DNA from: Evansella halocellulosilytica
GTDB taxonomy: Bacteria; Bacillota; Bacilli; Bacillales; Salisediminibacteriaceae
Direction: 5' to 3'
Assembly (NCBI RefSeq): GCF_002335745.1
Contig: NZ_NIST01000001.1
Location: 580,761-644,760 of the forward strand
DNA length: 64,000 nucleotides
Positions 46,277-55,541 of this stretch are shown in pieces (positions within the stretch are counted from its first letter, which is position 1; every line of letters begins with the position of its first letter). The notes under the pieces are model-generated. The model did not search any database and was not told the origin of the DNA. It worked only from the letters and a program-made list of their open reading frames with translations. A program made the translations under genes and the position numbers.

Positions 46277-48106
46277 ATGAAGCTTAGTAAATTTTGGCTT
46301 ATGCTCGTATTAGCTTTATCTCTTGCACTTGTATTAGCAGCTTGTGGTGGCGACGATGAAGAGGTAGATGGTACTGAGGATGATGATGTTACGGATGAGA
46401 CAGAAGATGATGATGATGGAGAAGACGGTGATGAAGAAGATGCAACTGATGAAGCTGCAGCTGGAGAACCACAGGCGGGTGGAACGATAACTGCAGGTAT
46501 GTATTCCGCTCCTGGTCACCAATTTAACTACATTTTTTATTCTGATGCATATGAAGCAAACATTTTGAGCTTCACACATGAAGCTTTAGTTACGTTAAAT
46601 GAAGACCTAGAGTATATTCCTAGATTAGCTTATGATTGGGAATTAAATGAAGATCAGACAACGATTACGTATTACTTAGAGGAAGATGTAAAGTGGCACG
46701 ACGGTGAAGACTTCACAGCAGAAGATGTGTACTTCACGTATGCTTCAATAGCCGATCCTGATTATGTATCAGCTGGTGGGGTTCGAACTGATTATGTTCG
46801 ATTCCTAGAAGGATATGAAGAGTATAATAATGGTGAAACAGATGAGTTTGCAGGTGTTGAAGTAATCGATGATCATACAGTTGCTTTCCACTTTGCTGAG
46901 CCAAACGTTACACCTGAATTCCGTACGAGTTTTCCGATCATCCCTGCACACGTATTTGAAGGTGTTAGTGTAGCTGACATGGTCGACCACTCTGCTTCAC
47001 GTAATGCTGGTGAAGTGATTGGTACTGGACCATTCCAATTAACAGATATGGTTGAAGGAGAGCAGTATGTATTAACTGCATATGAAGATTACTGGCAAGG
47101 TACTCCACACTTAGACGGCATTACTTGGAGAGTAATTGAACAATCGATTATGCCTGGTATGTTAGAAAATGGAGAGCTTGATATGGTTGCAGAACCGAAT
47201 GGGGTTCCAGCAGCAGACTTTGATCGTGTAGATGCGCTAGATAATGTAAATACATTCTTGACACAAGATTTTGGATACCAATATTTAGGGTTAAAGCATC
47301 ACCACCGTACAGCAGATGATGTTGAAAATGGAGTCATTGACCCAGACAACTGGGTAGAAAATGAGAAGCTTTCAGACGTTCGTGTCCGTCAAGCGATTAT
47401 GTACGCTCTTGATCGCCAAGCGATGGTAGACGGATTAATGAATGGTTTAGGGTCTGTCTTACATGCTCCATTCCCAGAAGCATCATGGGCATATGACGAA
47501 AGTGCCTTCACGATTTATGAGCAAGATGTAGATCGAGCAAATGAATTACTAGATGAAGCCGGCTATGAAGATGTAACCGGTGACGGTTTCCGTGAAGATC
47601 CAGATGGCAATGAATATGTATTAAATCTAGACTATCCAACTGGTAATGAAGTTCGTGAGCGTACAGCACCAATTATTGCAGCTGAATTAGAAGCAGTTGG
47701 AATTAAAGTAGATGTACGTAATCCACGTGAAGCAGCAACACACTTTGATATTGTTGAAGAAGATAATACGGATTGGGATCTTTACTTAGCTGGTTGGAGT
47801 TTAGCAACTGGTGATCCGGACCCAGCAGGTATTTGGAAAACTGATAATGCATACAACTACCTCCGTTGGAACGATGAGCGAAGCGATGAATTAATCGAAC
47901 AAGCAGTTACAGCACCAGAAGCATTTGATTTAGATTACCGTGCTGAAGTTTATAATGAGTGGACGGCACATGTATCTGAGCAAGTACCTATGGTGTTCTT
48001 ATATTCTTCAGATAACATCTATGCATATAACGCTGCATTACAAGGTGTTTACGAAAGACCAACTGGTATTTACTACAACCCACACGAATGGTGGTTAGAG
48101 CAATAA
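46277..48106 (+). CDS. Peptide-binding lipoprotein, family 5 (operon 1)
   Basis: A 609-residue extracellular solute-binding protein anchored by lipid at Cys23 (lipobox LAAC). Residues about 26-62 are an Asp/Glu-rich linker, then a family 5 core (FTAEDVYFTYASIADPDY, GTGPFQLT, RQAIMYALDRQAMVDG). Oligopeptide ligands are inferred from the operon order; dipeptide or nickel is less likely. AAGGGGG precedes the ATG. A hairpin separates it from the permeases, so the binding protein may be made in excess. Confidence 0.92.
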   Translation: MKLSKFWLMLVLALSLALVLAACGGDDEEVDGTEDDDVTDETEDDDDGEDGDEEDATDEAAAGEPQAGGTITAGMYSAPGHQFNYIFYSDAYEANILSFTHEALVTLNEDLEYIPRLAYDWELNEDQTTITYYLEEDVKWHDGEDFTAEDVYFTYASIADPDYVSAGGVRTDYVRFLEGYEEYNNGETDEFAGVEVIDDHTVAFHFAEPNVTPEFRTSFPIIPAHVFEGVSVADMVDHSASRNAGEVIGTGPFQLTDMVEGEQYVLTAYEDYWQGTPHLDGITWRVIEQSIMPGMLENGELDMVAEPNGVPAADFDRVDALDNVNTFLTQDFGYQYLGLKHHHRTADDVENGVIDPDNWVENEKLSDVRVRQAIMYALDRQAMVDGLMNGLGSVLHAPFPEASWAYDESAFTIYEQDVDRANELLDEAGYEDVTGDGFREDPDGNEYVLNLDYPTGNEVRERTAPIIAAELEAVGIKVDVRNPREAATHFDIVEEDNTDWDLYLAGWSLATGDPDPAGIWKTDNAYNYLRWNDERSDELIEQAVTAPEAFDLDYRAEVYNEWTAHVSEQVPMVFLYSSDNIYAYNAALQGVYERPTGIYYNPHEWWLEQ

Positions 48107-48136
48107 ACTTATAATTGTCTTGTTAAGGGGAAAACG

Positions 48137-48169
48137 GTGCACGACCCCTGGTCGTGCACTTGTTTTTTA
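48137..48169 (+). terminator. Intra-operon hairpin after the first binding protein
   Basis: GTGCACGACC and GGTCGTGCAC form a perfect 10-bp stem with a 3-base loop, followed by TTGTTTTTT. It looks like a partial terminator or a 3'-end-protecting structure that raises the binding protein over the permeases. Confidence 0.85.
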
Positions 48170-48190
48170 TCCTTGTAGGAGGAATGCTGA

Positions 48191-49156
48191 ATGCATAAAT
48201 ATATTATCCGGCGAACACTACAATTCATTCCGATGATGTTCTTAATTACAGTCGTTGTTTTTGGACTAGCTAAAGCCGCACCAGGTGATGTGCTATCTGG
48301 CGAAAGACTCGATCCAAATGTACCGGCTGAAGTATATGAAGAGCGCCGTGAAGCGCTAGGATTGAATGACCCGATACATATTCAGTATTGGAATTGGTTG
48401 TCTAGTGTTGCTACAGGAGATATGGGAACGTCAATGCAGTATCCTGGACGCCCTGTTCTTGATTTAATAAATGCAAGAATTATGAACACAGTGTATTTAT
48501 CACTGTTTGCTCTTGCTGTCACATTAGCAGTAGCAATACCGATTGGGATTTATTCAGCTCAGCGAAAATATTCATTATTCGATTATGGAGCTACGACCTT
48601 TGCCTTTTTAGGTCTGGCAACACCCAACTTTTTTGCAGGGTTGCTGGCTATATATGTATTTGCCTTTACTTTAGGTTGGTTTCCCTCACAAGGATCCGTT
48701 TCTGCTGCAGGTTTAACCGGAATAGAACTCTTTTTAAGCAAGTTAAGACACCTCGTGTTGCCTGGTTTTACTTTGGGGTTAGCCAGTACTGCAGCATACA
48801 TGAGATATATGCGAACTGAGATGTTAGAAGTTAAAGGTAGTGACTTTATAAGAACTGCTAAAGCAAAAGGTTTGACGAATAATTCGGTTTTATATAAACA
48901 CACTTTAAGAAATGCACTTATTCCAATTATTACTCTATTAGGGTTAGAATTTGGAACACTATTAAGTGGAGCGGTTATTACTGAGCAAGTTTTCAACTAC
49001 CCAGGAATCGGCCAATTATTTATTACGGCTATTACAAACAGGGATTATCCAGTCATAATGGCAATTAACTTAATATTAGCGACATCGATATTAGTAGGAA
49101 ATCTGTTAGCTGATATATTCTATGCCATAGTAGATCCGAGAATACGTTACGATTGA
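48191..49156 (+). CDS. Oligopeptide ABC permease, AppB/OppB type (operon 1)
   Basis: A 321-residue inner-membrane permease with six membrane segments. It begins HKYIIRRTLQFIPMMFLITVVVF, as OppB-type proteins do, has the GLNDPIHIQYWNWL motif, and the EAA loop is NNSVLYKHTLRNALIPIIT. GTAGGAGGA lies just before the ATG. It pairs with the next permease. Confidence 0.93.
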   Translation: MHKYIIRRTLQFIPMMFLITVVVFGLAKAAPGDVLSGERLDPNVPAEVYEERREALGLNDPIHIQYWNWLSSVATGDMGTSMQYPGRPVLDLINARIMNTVYLSLFALAVTLAVAIPIGIYSAQRKYSLFDYGATTFAFLGLATPNFFAGLLAIYVFAFTLGWFPSQGSVSAAGLTGIELFLSKLRHLVLPGFTLGLASTAAYMRYMRTEMLEVKGSDFIRTAKAKGLTNNSVLYKHTLRNALIPIITLLGLEFGTLLSGAVITEQVFNYPGIGQLFITAITNRDYPVIMAINLILATSILVGNLLADIFYAIVDPRIRYD

Positions 49157-49167
49157 GGTGAAAACTG

Positions 49168-50079
49168 ATGGAAACTCAAGTACAACAAAATATGCCTCCA
49201 TCGCCTGGGAAAGTTGATAAAGGAGCTCCTAAAAGTTTAAGTCCTTTCCAATTAGCGATGCGACGTTTTCTGAAAAATAAATTGGCTATAGCTGGAATAT
49301 TTATTCTTGCATTCTTCGTTTTAGTAGCCGTTTTTGCAGATGTCATTGCAACGCATGATCCAGTTCAATATGACATGTACAATATTGAAGCGAAAGCTTC
49401 ATCGGAAAACTGGCTAGGTACTGACAGTTCAGGAAGAGATAACTTTTCAAGACTAGTATATGGATCAAGAATTTCATTAACAATTGGATTCTTCGCCATG
49501 TTGTTTACATTGGCAATAGGGATAACACTAGGTTCACTATCTGGTTACTATGGCGGGAAAATTGATAGCATCATAATGAGAGCAACTGATTTAATGTTAA
49601 TTCTACCATTCTTGCTACTCGTATTAACGGTTATAGCAATACTAGAAAATATTAATATTACGATATTTATTTCCGTTATTGCTTTAACGTCGTGGCCAAC
49701 ATTAACGAGGCTCATTCGAGGTACATTCTTATCGTTAAGAGAAAAAGAATATATTTTAGGAGCACGTTCAATAGGGGCATCAGATTTTAGAATTATATTT
49801 AAACACTTTTTACCAAATGCTGTCGGACCGATCATCGTTAACGCGACATTAATGATGGCGACGATGATCATTATCGAATCAGCATTAAGCTTTATAGGGT
49901 TCGGAATTCCTCAGCCAACACCAACTTGGGGGAATATGATTACCGAAGCGAACAATCTTAGGATGCTGCAAGATAACTGGGAAGCGTGGCTGCCACCCGG
50001 TTTGGCAATTTTATTAACCGTACTAGCGATAAACTTTATCGGTGATGGATTAAGAGATGCATTTGATACAAAAGGTTAG
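49168..50079 (+). CDS. Oligopeptide ABC permease, AppC/OppC type (operon 1)
   Basis: A 303-residue permease with an N-terminal OppC-type segment (RRFLKNKLAIAGIFILAFFVLVAVFAD), the WLGTDSSGRDNFSRLVYGSR motif and the EAA loop ASDFRIIFKHFLPNAVGPII. TGAGGTG precedes the ATG. It ends the operon and is followed by a strong terminator. Confidence 0.93.
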   Translation: METQVQQNMPPSPGKVDKGAPKSLSPFQLAMRRFLKNKLAIAGIFILAFFVLVAVFADVIATHDPVQYDMYNIEAKASSENWLGTDSSGRDNFSRLVYGSRISLTIGFFAMLFTLAIGITLGSLSGYYGGKIDSIIMRATDLMLILPFLLLVLTVIAILENINITIFISVIALTSWPTLTRLIRGTFLSLREKEYILGARSIGASDFRIIFKHFLPNAVGPIIVNATLMMATMIIIESALSFIGFGIPQPTPTWGNMITEANNLRMLQDNWEAWLPPGLAILLTVLAINFIGDGLRDAFDTKG

Positions 50080-50109
50080 GAAGAGAGTAACCACTCTCTT
50101 CCTTTTTTT
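50079..50109 (+). terminator. Terminator of transporter operon 1
   Basis: GGAAGAGAGT and ACTCTCTTCC form a perfect 10-bp stem around AACC, followed by seven T. The 50110-50691 gap after it is AT-rich and holds no gene. Confidence 0.93.
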
Positions 50110-50657
50110 GCATAATTCGACATATTTTCACATCAAATAGATTATAGTAGGAAATTTTTATTCTACCTATTTACTATATAATTGTGAAAAAAATTGAAAA
50201 AAACAATGCATATTTTATTTTTTCATTGTATAATGTTTCGTGACATCTATCTAAATAGTTTAATTCATTTAAGTTTTCTAACTTCTAAAGAAAGTCTGTT
50301 TTTAATGACAAGAATTCGACAAAGGAAGGGGATGTGAAACGCTTAAATTAAAAAGTTTTAAAATTATGACTTTTTACCCAGAAGATTTTTTGTATGATTT
50401 ATAAGATTGTTTTTCTCTATATTAATATATCAATATTTGGGAAGTGAAAATAATTTATATCTAGTATTTCAATATAAAGTTGTAATAGTTTGTAATATTT
50501 GGGTGTCAGAAAATTGCAAGATTTACTTTACAACTAGTTATCAGACAATTAAAATAATTATAAAACTGTAACAAGATTGTTAGGAAATTGAAAATGAAAT
50601 TAAACATTGACTTGTTTTAAATACTATAATAATATTTTTAATACCGTTATTTTTTAT

Positions 50658-50672
50658 TATTTTCAGAAAATA
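50658..50672. promoter_or_regulatory. CodY box before transporter operon 2
   Basis: TATTTTCAGAAAATA matches the CodY consensus AATTTTCWGAAAATT at 13 of 15 positions, with the inner 13 all correct, 19 bases before the start codon. CodY bound here would block transcription or its elongation in rich medium. CodY control of peptide transporters is established in B. subtilis. Confidence 0.7.
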
Positions 50673-50691
50673 TTGAAGGGTTTGGTATCCT

Positions 50692-51705
50692 ATGAGCAAT
50701 CAAGAAACGCTTTTAGAGATAAAGGGTTTGCATACTGGATTTGATATTGACGGACAAACGTACCATGCAGTAAAAGATGTTTCTTTTGACGTTAAGCCTA
50801 AAGAAGTCGTATGTGTTGTCGGTGAATCTGGATGCGGGAAAAGTGTCATGTCTCTATCAATTATGAATTTATTGCCAAAGCATAACGGCAAAATTGATAA
50901 GGGGCAAATTTTATTCCAAGGCAAAGATATTGCTCCTTTATCTGAAAAAGAAATGAATCGTATTCGTGGAAAAGATATAAGTATGATCTTTCAAGAGCCA
51001 ATGACTGCACTAAACCCAGTTTTAACCATTGGTTTTCAAATGGATGAAGTTTTAGTTAATCATACAAATACCTCTAGTGAAGAAATACGAAAAAAGAGTA
51101 TTTCTTTATTACAGCAAGTTGGGATTTCGCGGGCAGAGCAAATTGTTCATGAATACCCACACCAGCTATCTGGTGGAATGCGCCAACGAGTCATGATCGC
51201 AATGGCCATTGCTTGTCAGCCTAAATTACTAATTGCAGATGAACCTACGACTGCATTGGATGTAACGGTTCAAGCTCAAATTCTTGAGTTGATTAAAAAT
51301 ATACAAGATGAAGTTGGTATGGCTGTCATGCTTATTACCCATGACCTAGGTGTTGTAGCTGAAATGGCTGACCGAGTAGTTGTGATGTATGCTGGGCAAG
51401 TTGTAGAACAGTCTGATGTTGACCGAGTGTTTTACAATCCGAAACATCCATATACAAAATCTCTATTAAGCTCGATTCCACGAATGGATGAAGAACAAGA
51501 ACAGCTGAACACCATTAAAGGAATTGTTCCTTCATTAAAAAATATGCCGCAAGTTGGATGCCGTTTTGTCGATCGTTGTCCTGAAGCGATGCCGGAGTGC
51601 CGAAATATGACTCCACAATTAGGTGAAACGGAAAAGGACCATTCCGTTCGTTGCATTCTTTATGATGCAAGCCATCCGGATAAGGAAACGGAGGTACGAT
51701 CATGA
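50692..51705 (+). CDS. Oligopeptide ABC transporter ATPase, AppD/OppD type (operon 2)
   Basis: A 337-residue paralogue of the first D-type ATPase. Walker A is GESGCGKS, the signature LSGGMRQR, Walker B LLIADEPTTALD, and the tail CRFVDRCPEAMPEC. GAAGGG lies at long spacing before the ATG. It overlaps the next gene by 4 bases (ATGA). Confidence 0.93.
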   Translation: MSNQETLLEIKGLHTGFDIDGQTYHAVKDVSFDVKPKEVVCVVGESGCGKSVMSLSIMNLLPKHNGKIDKGQILFQGKDIAPLSEKEMNRIRGKDISMIFQEPMTALNPVLTIGFQMDEVLVNHTNTSSEEIRKKSISLLQQVGISRAEQIVHEYPHQLSGGMRQRVMIAMAIACQPKLLIADEPTTALDVTVQAQILELIKNIQDEVGMAVMLITHDLGVVAEMADRVVVMYAGQVVEQSDVDRVFYNPKHPYTKSLLSSIPRMDEEQEQLNTIKGIVPSLKNMPQVGCRFVDRCPEAMPECRNMTPQLGETEKDHSVRCILYDASHPDKETEVRS

Positions 51706-52688
51706 GTCAACAGACACAAAAGTCAGAGCACTTGTTGGAAGTGAAAGAATTAAGGAAGTACTATCCTGTACGCGGAGGTTTTTTCCGTAAAAAAATCGGT
51801 GATGTAAAAGCAGTTGATAACATATCGTTAGAACTAAAGCGTGGAGAAACGTTTGGATTAGTTGGAGAGTCCGGGTGTGGAAAATCTACTGCTGGCCGAA
51901 CGATCACTCGTTTGTTTAAACCAACTGAAGGCAAGATCTTCTTTGAAGGGAAAGATATTACGAGGTATCGAGGGCCACGATTAAGAAATATCCGAAAAGA
52001 TATTCAAATGGTCTTCCAAGATCCTTATGCTTCTTTAAATCCAAAAATGATGGTTGGCAGCATCGTGACAGAGCCATTAATTAATTATCATGGAGGATCA
52101 GAAAGAAAGTATAAAGATGAAGTAATGGAACTCCTTACGAAAGTAGGACTTCCAGAGGATGCTTATTATAAATATCCGCATGAATTCTCAGGTGGCCAAC
52201 GTCAAAGGATCGGGATCGCAAGAGCATTAGCGTTAAAACCGAAATTGATCGTTGCAGATGAACCTGTTTCAGCATTAGACGTTTCCGTGCAATCACAAGT
52301 ATTAAACTTGTTAAAAGAATTACAGAAAGAGTTTAATTTAACTTTGCTTTTTATCGCTCACGACTTAAGTGTCGTTAAACATATGAGTGATCGAATCGGT
52401 GTCATGTATTTAGGAAATCTTGTAGAAGTAGCTGATGCAGATGAACTATATAAAGATCCAAAACATCCATACACAAGAGCATTAATTTCTGCAATTCCAC
52501 AACCAGATCCGCGAAACAAAAGTGAGCGAATTATTTTGAAGGGCGATGTACCAAGTCCTCAAAATCCACCTGTGGGATGTCCGTTCCACCCTCGCTGTCC
52601 GGAAGCGATGCCGGAATGCAGTGAGAAAAAACCTCAATTAAAGGGGGTGACCGAGGAACACAGAGTTTCATGCTTGCTATATGAATAA
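51702..52688 (+). CDS. Oligopeptide ABC transporter ATPase, AppF/OppF type (operon 2)
   Basis: A 328-residue partner ATPase with [24 protein letters not shown] and [12 protein letters not shown], and the C-terminal CPFHPRCPEAMPEC. GGAGGTACG precedes the overlapping ATG. The sequence is clearly paralogous to the F-type gene of operon 1. Confidence 0.93.
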   Translation: MSQQTQKSEHLLEVKELRKYYPVRGGFFRKKIGDVKAVDNISLELKRGETFGLVGESGCGKSTAGRTITRLFKPTEGKIFFEGKDITRYRGPRLRNIRKDIQMVFQDPYASLNPKMMVGSIVTEPLINYHGGSERKYKDEVMELLTKVGLPEDAYYKYPHEFSGGQRQRIGIARALALKPKLIVADEPVSALDVSVQSQVLNLLKELQKEFNLTLLFIAHDLSVVKHMSDRIGVMYLGNLVEVADADELYKDPKHPYTRALISAIPQPDPRNKSERIILKGDVPSPQNPPVGCPFHPRCPEAMPECSEKKPQLKGVTEEHRVSCLLYE

Positions 52689-52730
52689 CCGATTTTGGTG
52701 TTACTTAAACATTAAGGGGGATTTACAAGG

Positions 52731-54503
52731 ATGAAGAAATCACTATTATTGCTACTAGCAATGCTACTAGCTGTTTCTTTACTAGTCGTAGCTTGTGGTG
52801 GCGGAGACGATGAAGAGACGGATACAGATCCGGCAGATGAAACAGATGATGTTGATGATGAAACAGAAGGTGACGATGAAGGAGAAGACGATGTTGCTGA
52901 AGGCGACATTCCGCAAGGCGGAACCGTCACTTACGGCTTTACACAGCCTTTCGCAGGTGTACTTGACTGGGCTCACTATGACGGTCAAGATGACAGCTTA
53001 GCGTTAAAAATCTTTAACGGAGATGCATTAGTTGCAACAGGCGATGACCTTCGCCCTGTTCCACACTTAGCTCATGACTGGGAATGGTCTGAAGATAACT
53101 TAACGGTGACTTTTCACTTAGAAGAAGGAGTTATGTGGCATAATGGTGAGGAACTAACTGCAGAAGATTTTGAATTTGCATGGGAAATCATTGCACACCC
53201 TGATTATGATGGACCACGTGTATCGAATGTCAATATTATTGAAGGTTTCGATGAGTACAATGAAGGAGATGCTGATTCTCTTTCAGGTGTAGAAGTTGTA
53301 GATGACTATACTATAAGTGTTACATTTAAACAAGCTGCGCCGAATAATATAGATGCTTTATGGACGTACCCTGCACCGAAAGCACATTATGAAGGTATTG
53401 AAATTGCAGATTTACCAGAATCTGACGAAATTCGTCGTAATCCTGTCGGATTAGGTGCGTATCAAGTAACGAACGTTGTTCCTGGTGAACAAGTAGAATT
53501 TGAAGCGTTTGAAGATTACTGGAGAGGTGCACCAAACCTTGACGGCGTCGTTTATAAAATTATTGATGGAACGATGGCTGCAGAGCTGTTAGCTCAAGGA
53601 GAGGTTGACATTGTAGAACTACCTCCAGGTCAAGCAGTAACGCTTGAAGGAGACGACAGGGTTTATTTAGAAGACATTGAAGGATTATCTTACAGTTATA
53701 TTGGCTTTAAATTAGGGCATTGGGATGGCGACGAAAACGTCATGGACAACCCGAAATTTGAAGATAAACTAGTACGTCATGCATTTGCTCATGCAATTGA
53801 TCGTCAAGGCATTATCGACTCATTTAGTGAAGGTTACGGAACCGTTATTAATGCTCCAGAATCTGTCATTAGCTGGGCATACCCTGACGAGTCTACATTA
53901 AATCAATACGAGTATGATCCAGATCGTGCAATGGAACTATTAGACGAAGCTGGCTTTGAAGATGTCACAGGTGACGGCTGGCGTGAAAATGCTGACGGAG
54001 AGGAATTCACAGTAAACTTCATGTCAATGAGCGGATCAGATATTTCTGAGCCACGTGCACAGTATATCGTTCAAAATTTACAAGATGTAGGCATTAATGC
54101 TCGTCTACAAGATGGTCAACTTTTCGAGTTTAACCTTTTCTATGATTTAGTAGAAGAAGACGATCCAGACATTGACCTATTTATGGGTGCTTGGGGATTA
54201 TCTGCAGACCCAGATCCAACAGGTCTATGGGCATCTGATGATTTCTGGAACTTCCCTCGTTGGGTAAATGAACAGTCTGATGAATTAATTGCAGAAGGTC
54301 TTAGTGAAGAAGCATTTGATGATGATTACAGAAGATCTGTTTATCAAGAATGGCATCAGCTTGTAAATGAAGAGTTACCACTCATTCCATTAAACTCACC
54401 ACTAGATGTTTATGGTATTTCTGCTGATGTTCAAGGGGTAACGGTTGATATTCGTGATGCGATCACAGATCCTCATTTATGGTACAGAACTGACGCTGAA
54501 TAA
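52731..54503 (+). CDS. Peptide-binding lipoprotein, family 5 (operon 2)
   Basis: A 590-residue solute-binding lipoprotein, lipidated at Cys22 (LVVAC), with an acidic linker at about 26-57 and a family 5 core (LTAEDFEFAWEIIAHPDY, GLGAYQVT). It is related to the first binding protein but clearly diverged, so the ligand range may differ. AAGGGGG precedes the ATG. The following gap has only a weak hairpin (GGTTTT/AAAACC). Confidence 0.92.
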   Translation: MKKSLLLLLAMLLAVSLLVVACGGGDDEETDTDPADETDDVDDETEGDDEGEDDVAEGDIPQGGTVTYGFTQPFAGVLDWAHYDGQDDSLALKIFNGDALVATGDDLRPVPHLAHDWEWSEDNLTVTFHLEEGVMWHNGEELTAEDFEFAWEIIAHPDYDGPRVSNVNIIEGFDEYNEGDADSLSGVEVVDDYTISVTFKQAAPNNIDALWTYPAPKAHYEGIEIADLPESDEIRRNPVGLGAYQVTNVVPGEQVEFEAFEDYWRGAPNLDGVVYKIIDGTMAAELLAQGEVDIVELPPGQAVTLEGDDRVYLEDIEGLSYSYIGFKLGHWDGDENVMDNPKFEDKLVRHAFAHAIDRQGIIDSFSEGYGTVINAPESVISWAYPDESTLNQYEYDPDRAMELLDEAGFEDVTGDGWRENADGEEFTVNFMSMSGSDISEPRAQYIVQNLQDVGINARLQDGQLFEFNLFYDLVEEDDPDIDLFMGAWGLSADPDPTGLWASDDFWNFPRWVNEQSDELIAEGLSEEAFDDDYRRSVYQEWHQLVNEELPLIPLNSPLDVYGISADVQGVTVDIRDAITDPHLWYRTDAE

Positions 54504-54565
54504 TTATCAAGCTTTATGGTTTTCATAAAACCGGAAAGAATTAAAAGAGCAAGGAGTAATGATCA

Positions 54566-55531
54566 ATGTTACTTTATACGTTACGTCGAATACTCATCAT
54601 GATTCCGATTTTGGTCATGATCTCCATTGTGGTATTTGCCCTGGCATTAGCGATGCCAGGGGATGCCCTTTCCGGGCAAATAGACCCTGCCAATTCAGAT
54701 CCTGCATATATTGAAGAGCAAAGAGAGCGTCTCGGATTAAATGACCCAATTCATCAGCAATATTTAAGTTGGGCTGGGGGAATTTTACAATGGGATTTCG
54801 GTCGTTCGTTTAATTACAAAATGGATGTAACAGAACTGATCGGGCAAAGGTTGCCGAACACAATCCTGCTTTCGATAATGTCATTAATTATCACTTATAT
54901 ACTGGCGTTTTTTATGGGGAAATATGCTGGTCGGCATCCGTATTCAATTGGAGATTATGGTATTCAAGGGTTAAACTATTTAATGCTCGCAATTCCTAGC
55001 TTTGTTGCAGCAATCTTTGCGATATTCTTTTTCGCTTTTACATTAGGTTGGTTCCCTGCAACTGGTAGTATTGGCTCGGGTGTGACGCCTGGAACGATGG
55101 AATATTGGATTAGTAAAATACAGCATACGGCTTTACCAGCTTTAGTACTTGGAATGTTAACAACAGCTAGTTACACGCAATTTTTACGTAATGATATTAT
55201 TGAAAGTTCGCAGAAGGATTATGTCCGAACTGCAAGGGCAAAAGGGACACCAGAAAACCGTATTTATAATAAGCACATTTTAAGAAATTCTGTCATCCCA
55301 ATTATCACACTATTCGGATTCGATATTGCCAGCATTATTGGCGGATCGGTCATTATTGAAACAATTTTCACTTATCCTGGTATTGGAGAGTTATTAATTA
55401 GTTCAATCAACAATCGTGATTCGTCTGTCGTCATTGCGATTACGTTAATGCTCTCGATCGCTACGTTAGTAGGGAACTTAATTGCCGATCTTGTCTACGG
55501 TGTCGTTGATCCTAGGATAAGGGTAGAATAG
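54566..55531 (+). CDS. Oligopeptide ABC permease, AppB/OppB type (operon 2)
   Basis: A 321-residue six-span permease starting LLYTLRRILIMIPILVMISIVVF, with GLNDPIHQQYLSW and the EAA loop PENRIYNKHILRNSVIPIIT. AAGGAG precedes the ATG. It has the same length as its operon 1 counterpart. Confidence 0.93.
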   Translation: MLLYTLRRILIMIPILVMISIVVFALALAMPGDALSGQIDPANSDPAYIEEQRERLGLNDPIHQQYLSWAGGILQWDFGRSFNYKMDVTELIGQRLPNTILLSIMSLIITYILAFFMGKYAGRHPYSIGDYGIQGLNYLMLAIPSFVAAIFAIFFFAFTLGWFPATGSIGSGVTPGTMEYWISKIQHTALPALVLGMLTTASYTQFLRNDIIESSQKDYVRTARAKGTPENRIYNKHILRNSVIPIITLFGFDIASIIGGSVIIETIFTYPGIGELLISSINNRDSSVVIAITLMLSIATLVGNLIADLVYGVVDPRIRVE

Positions 55532-55541
55532 GGGTGTATGT

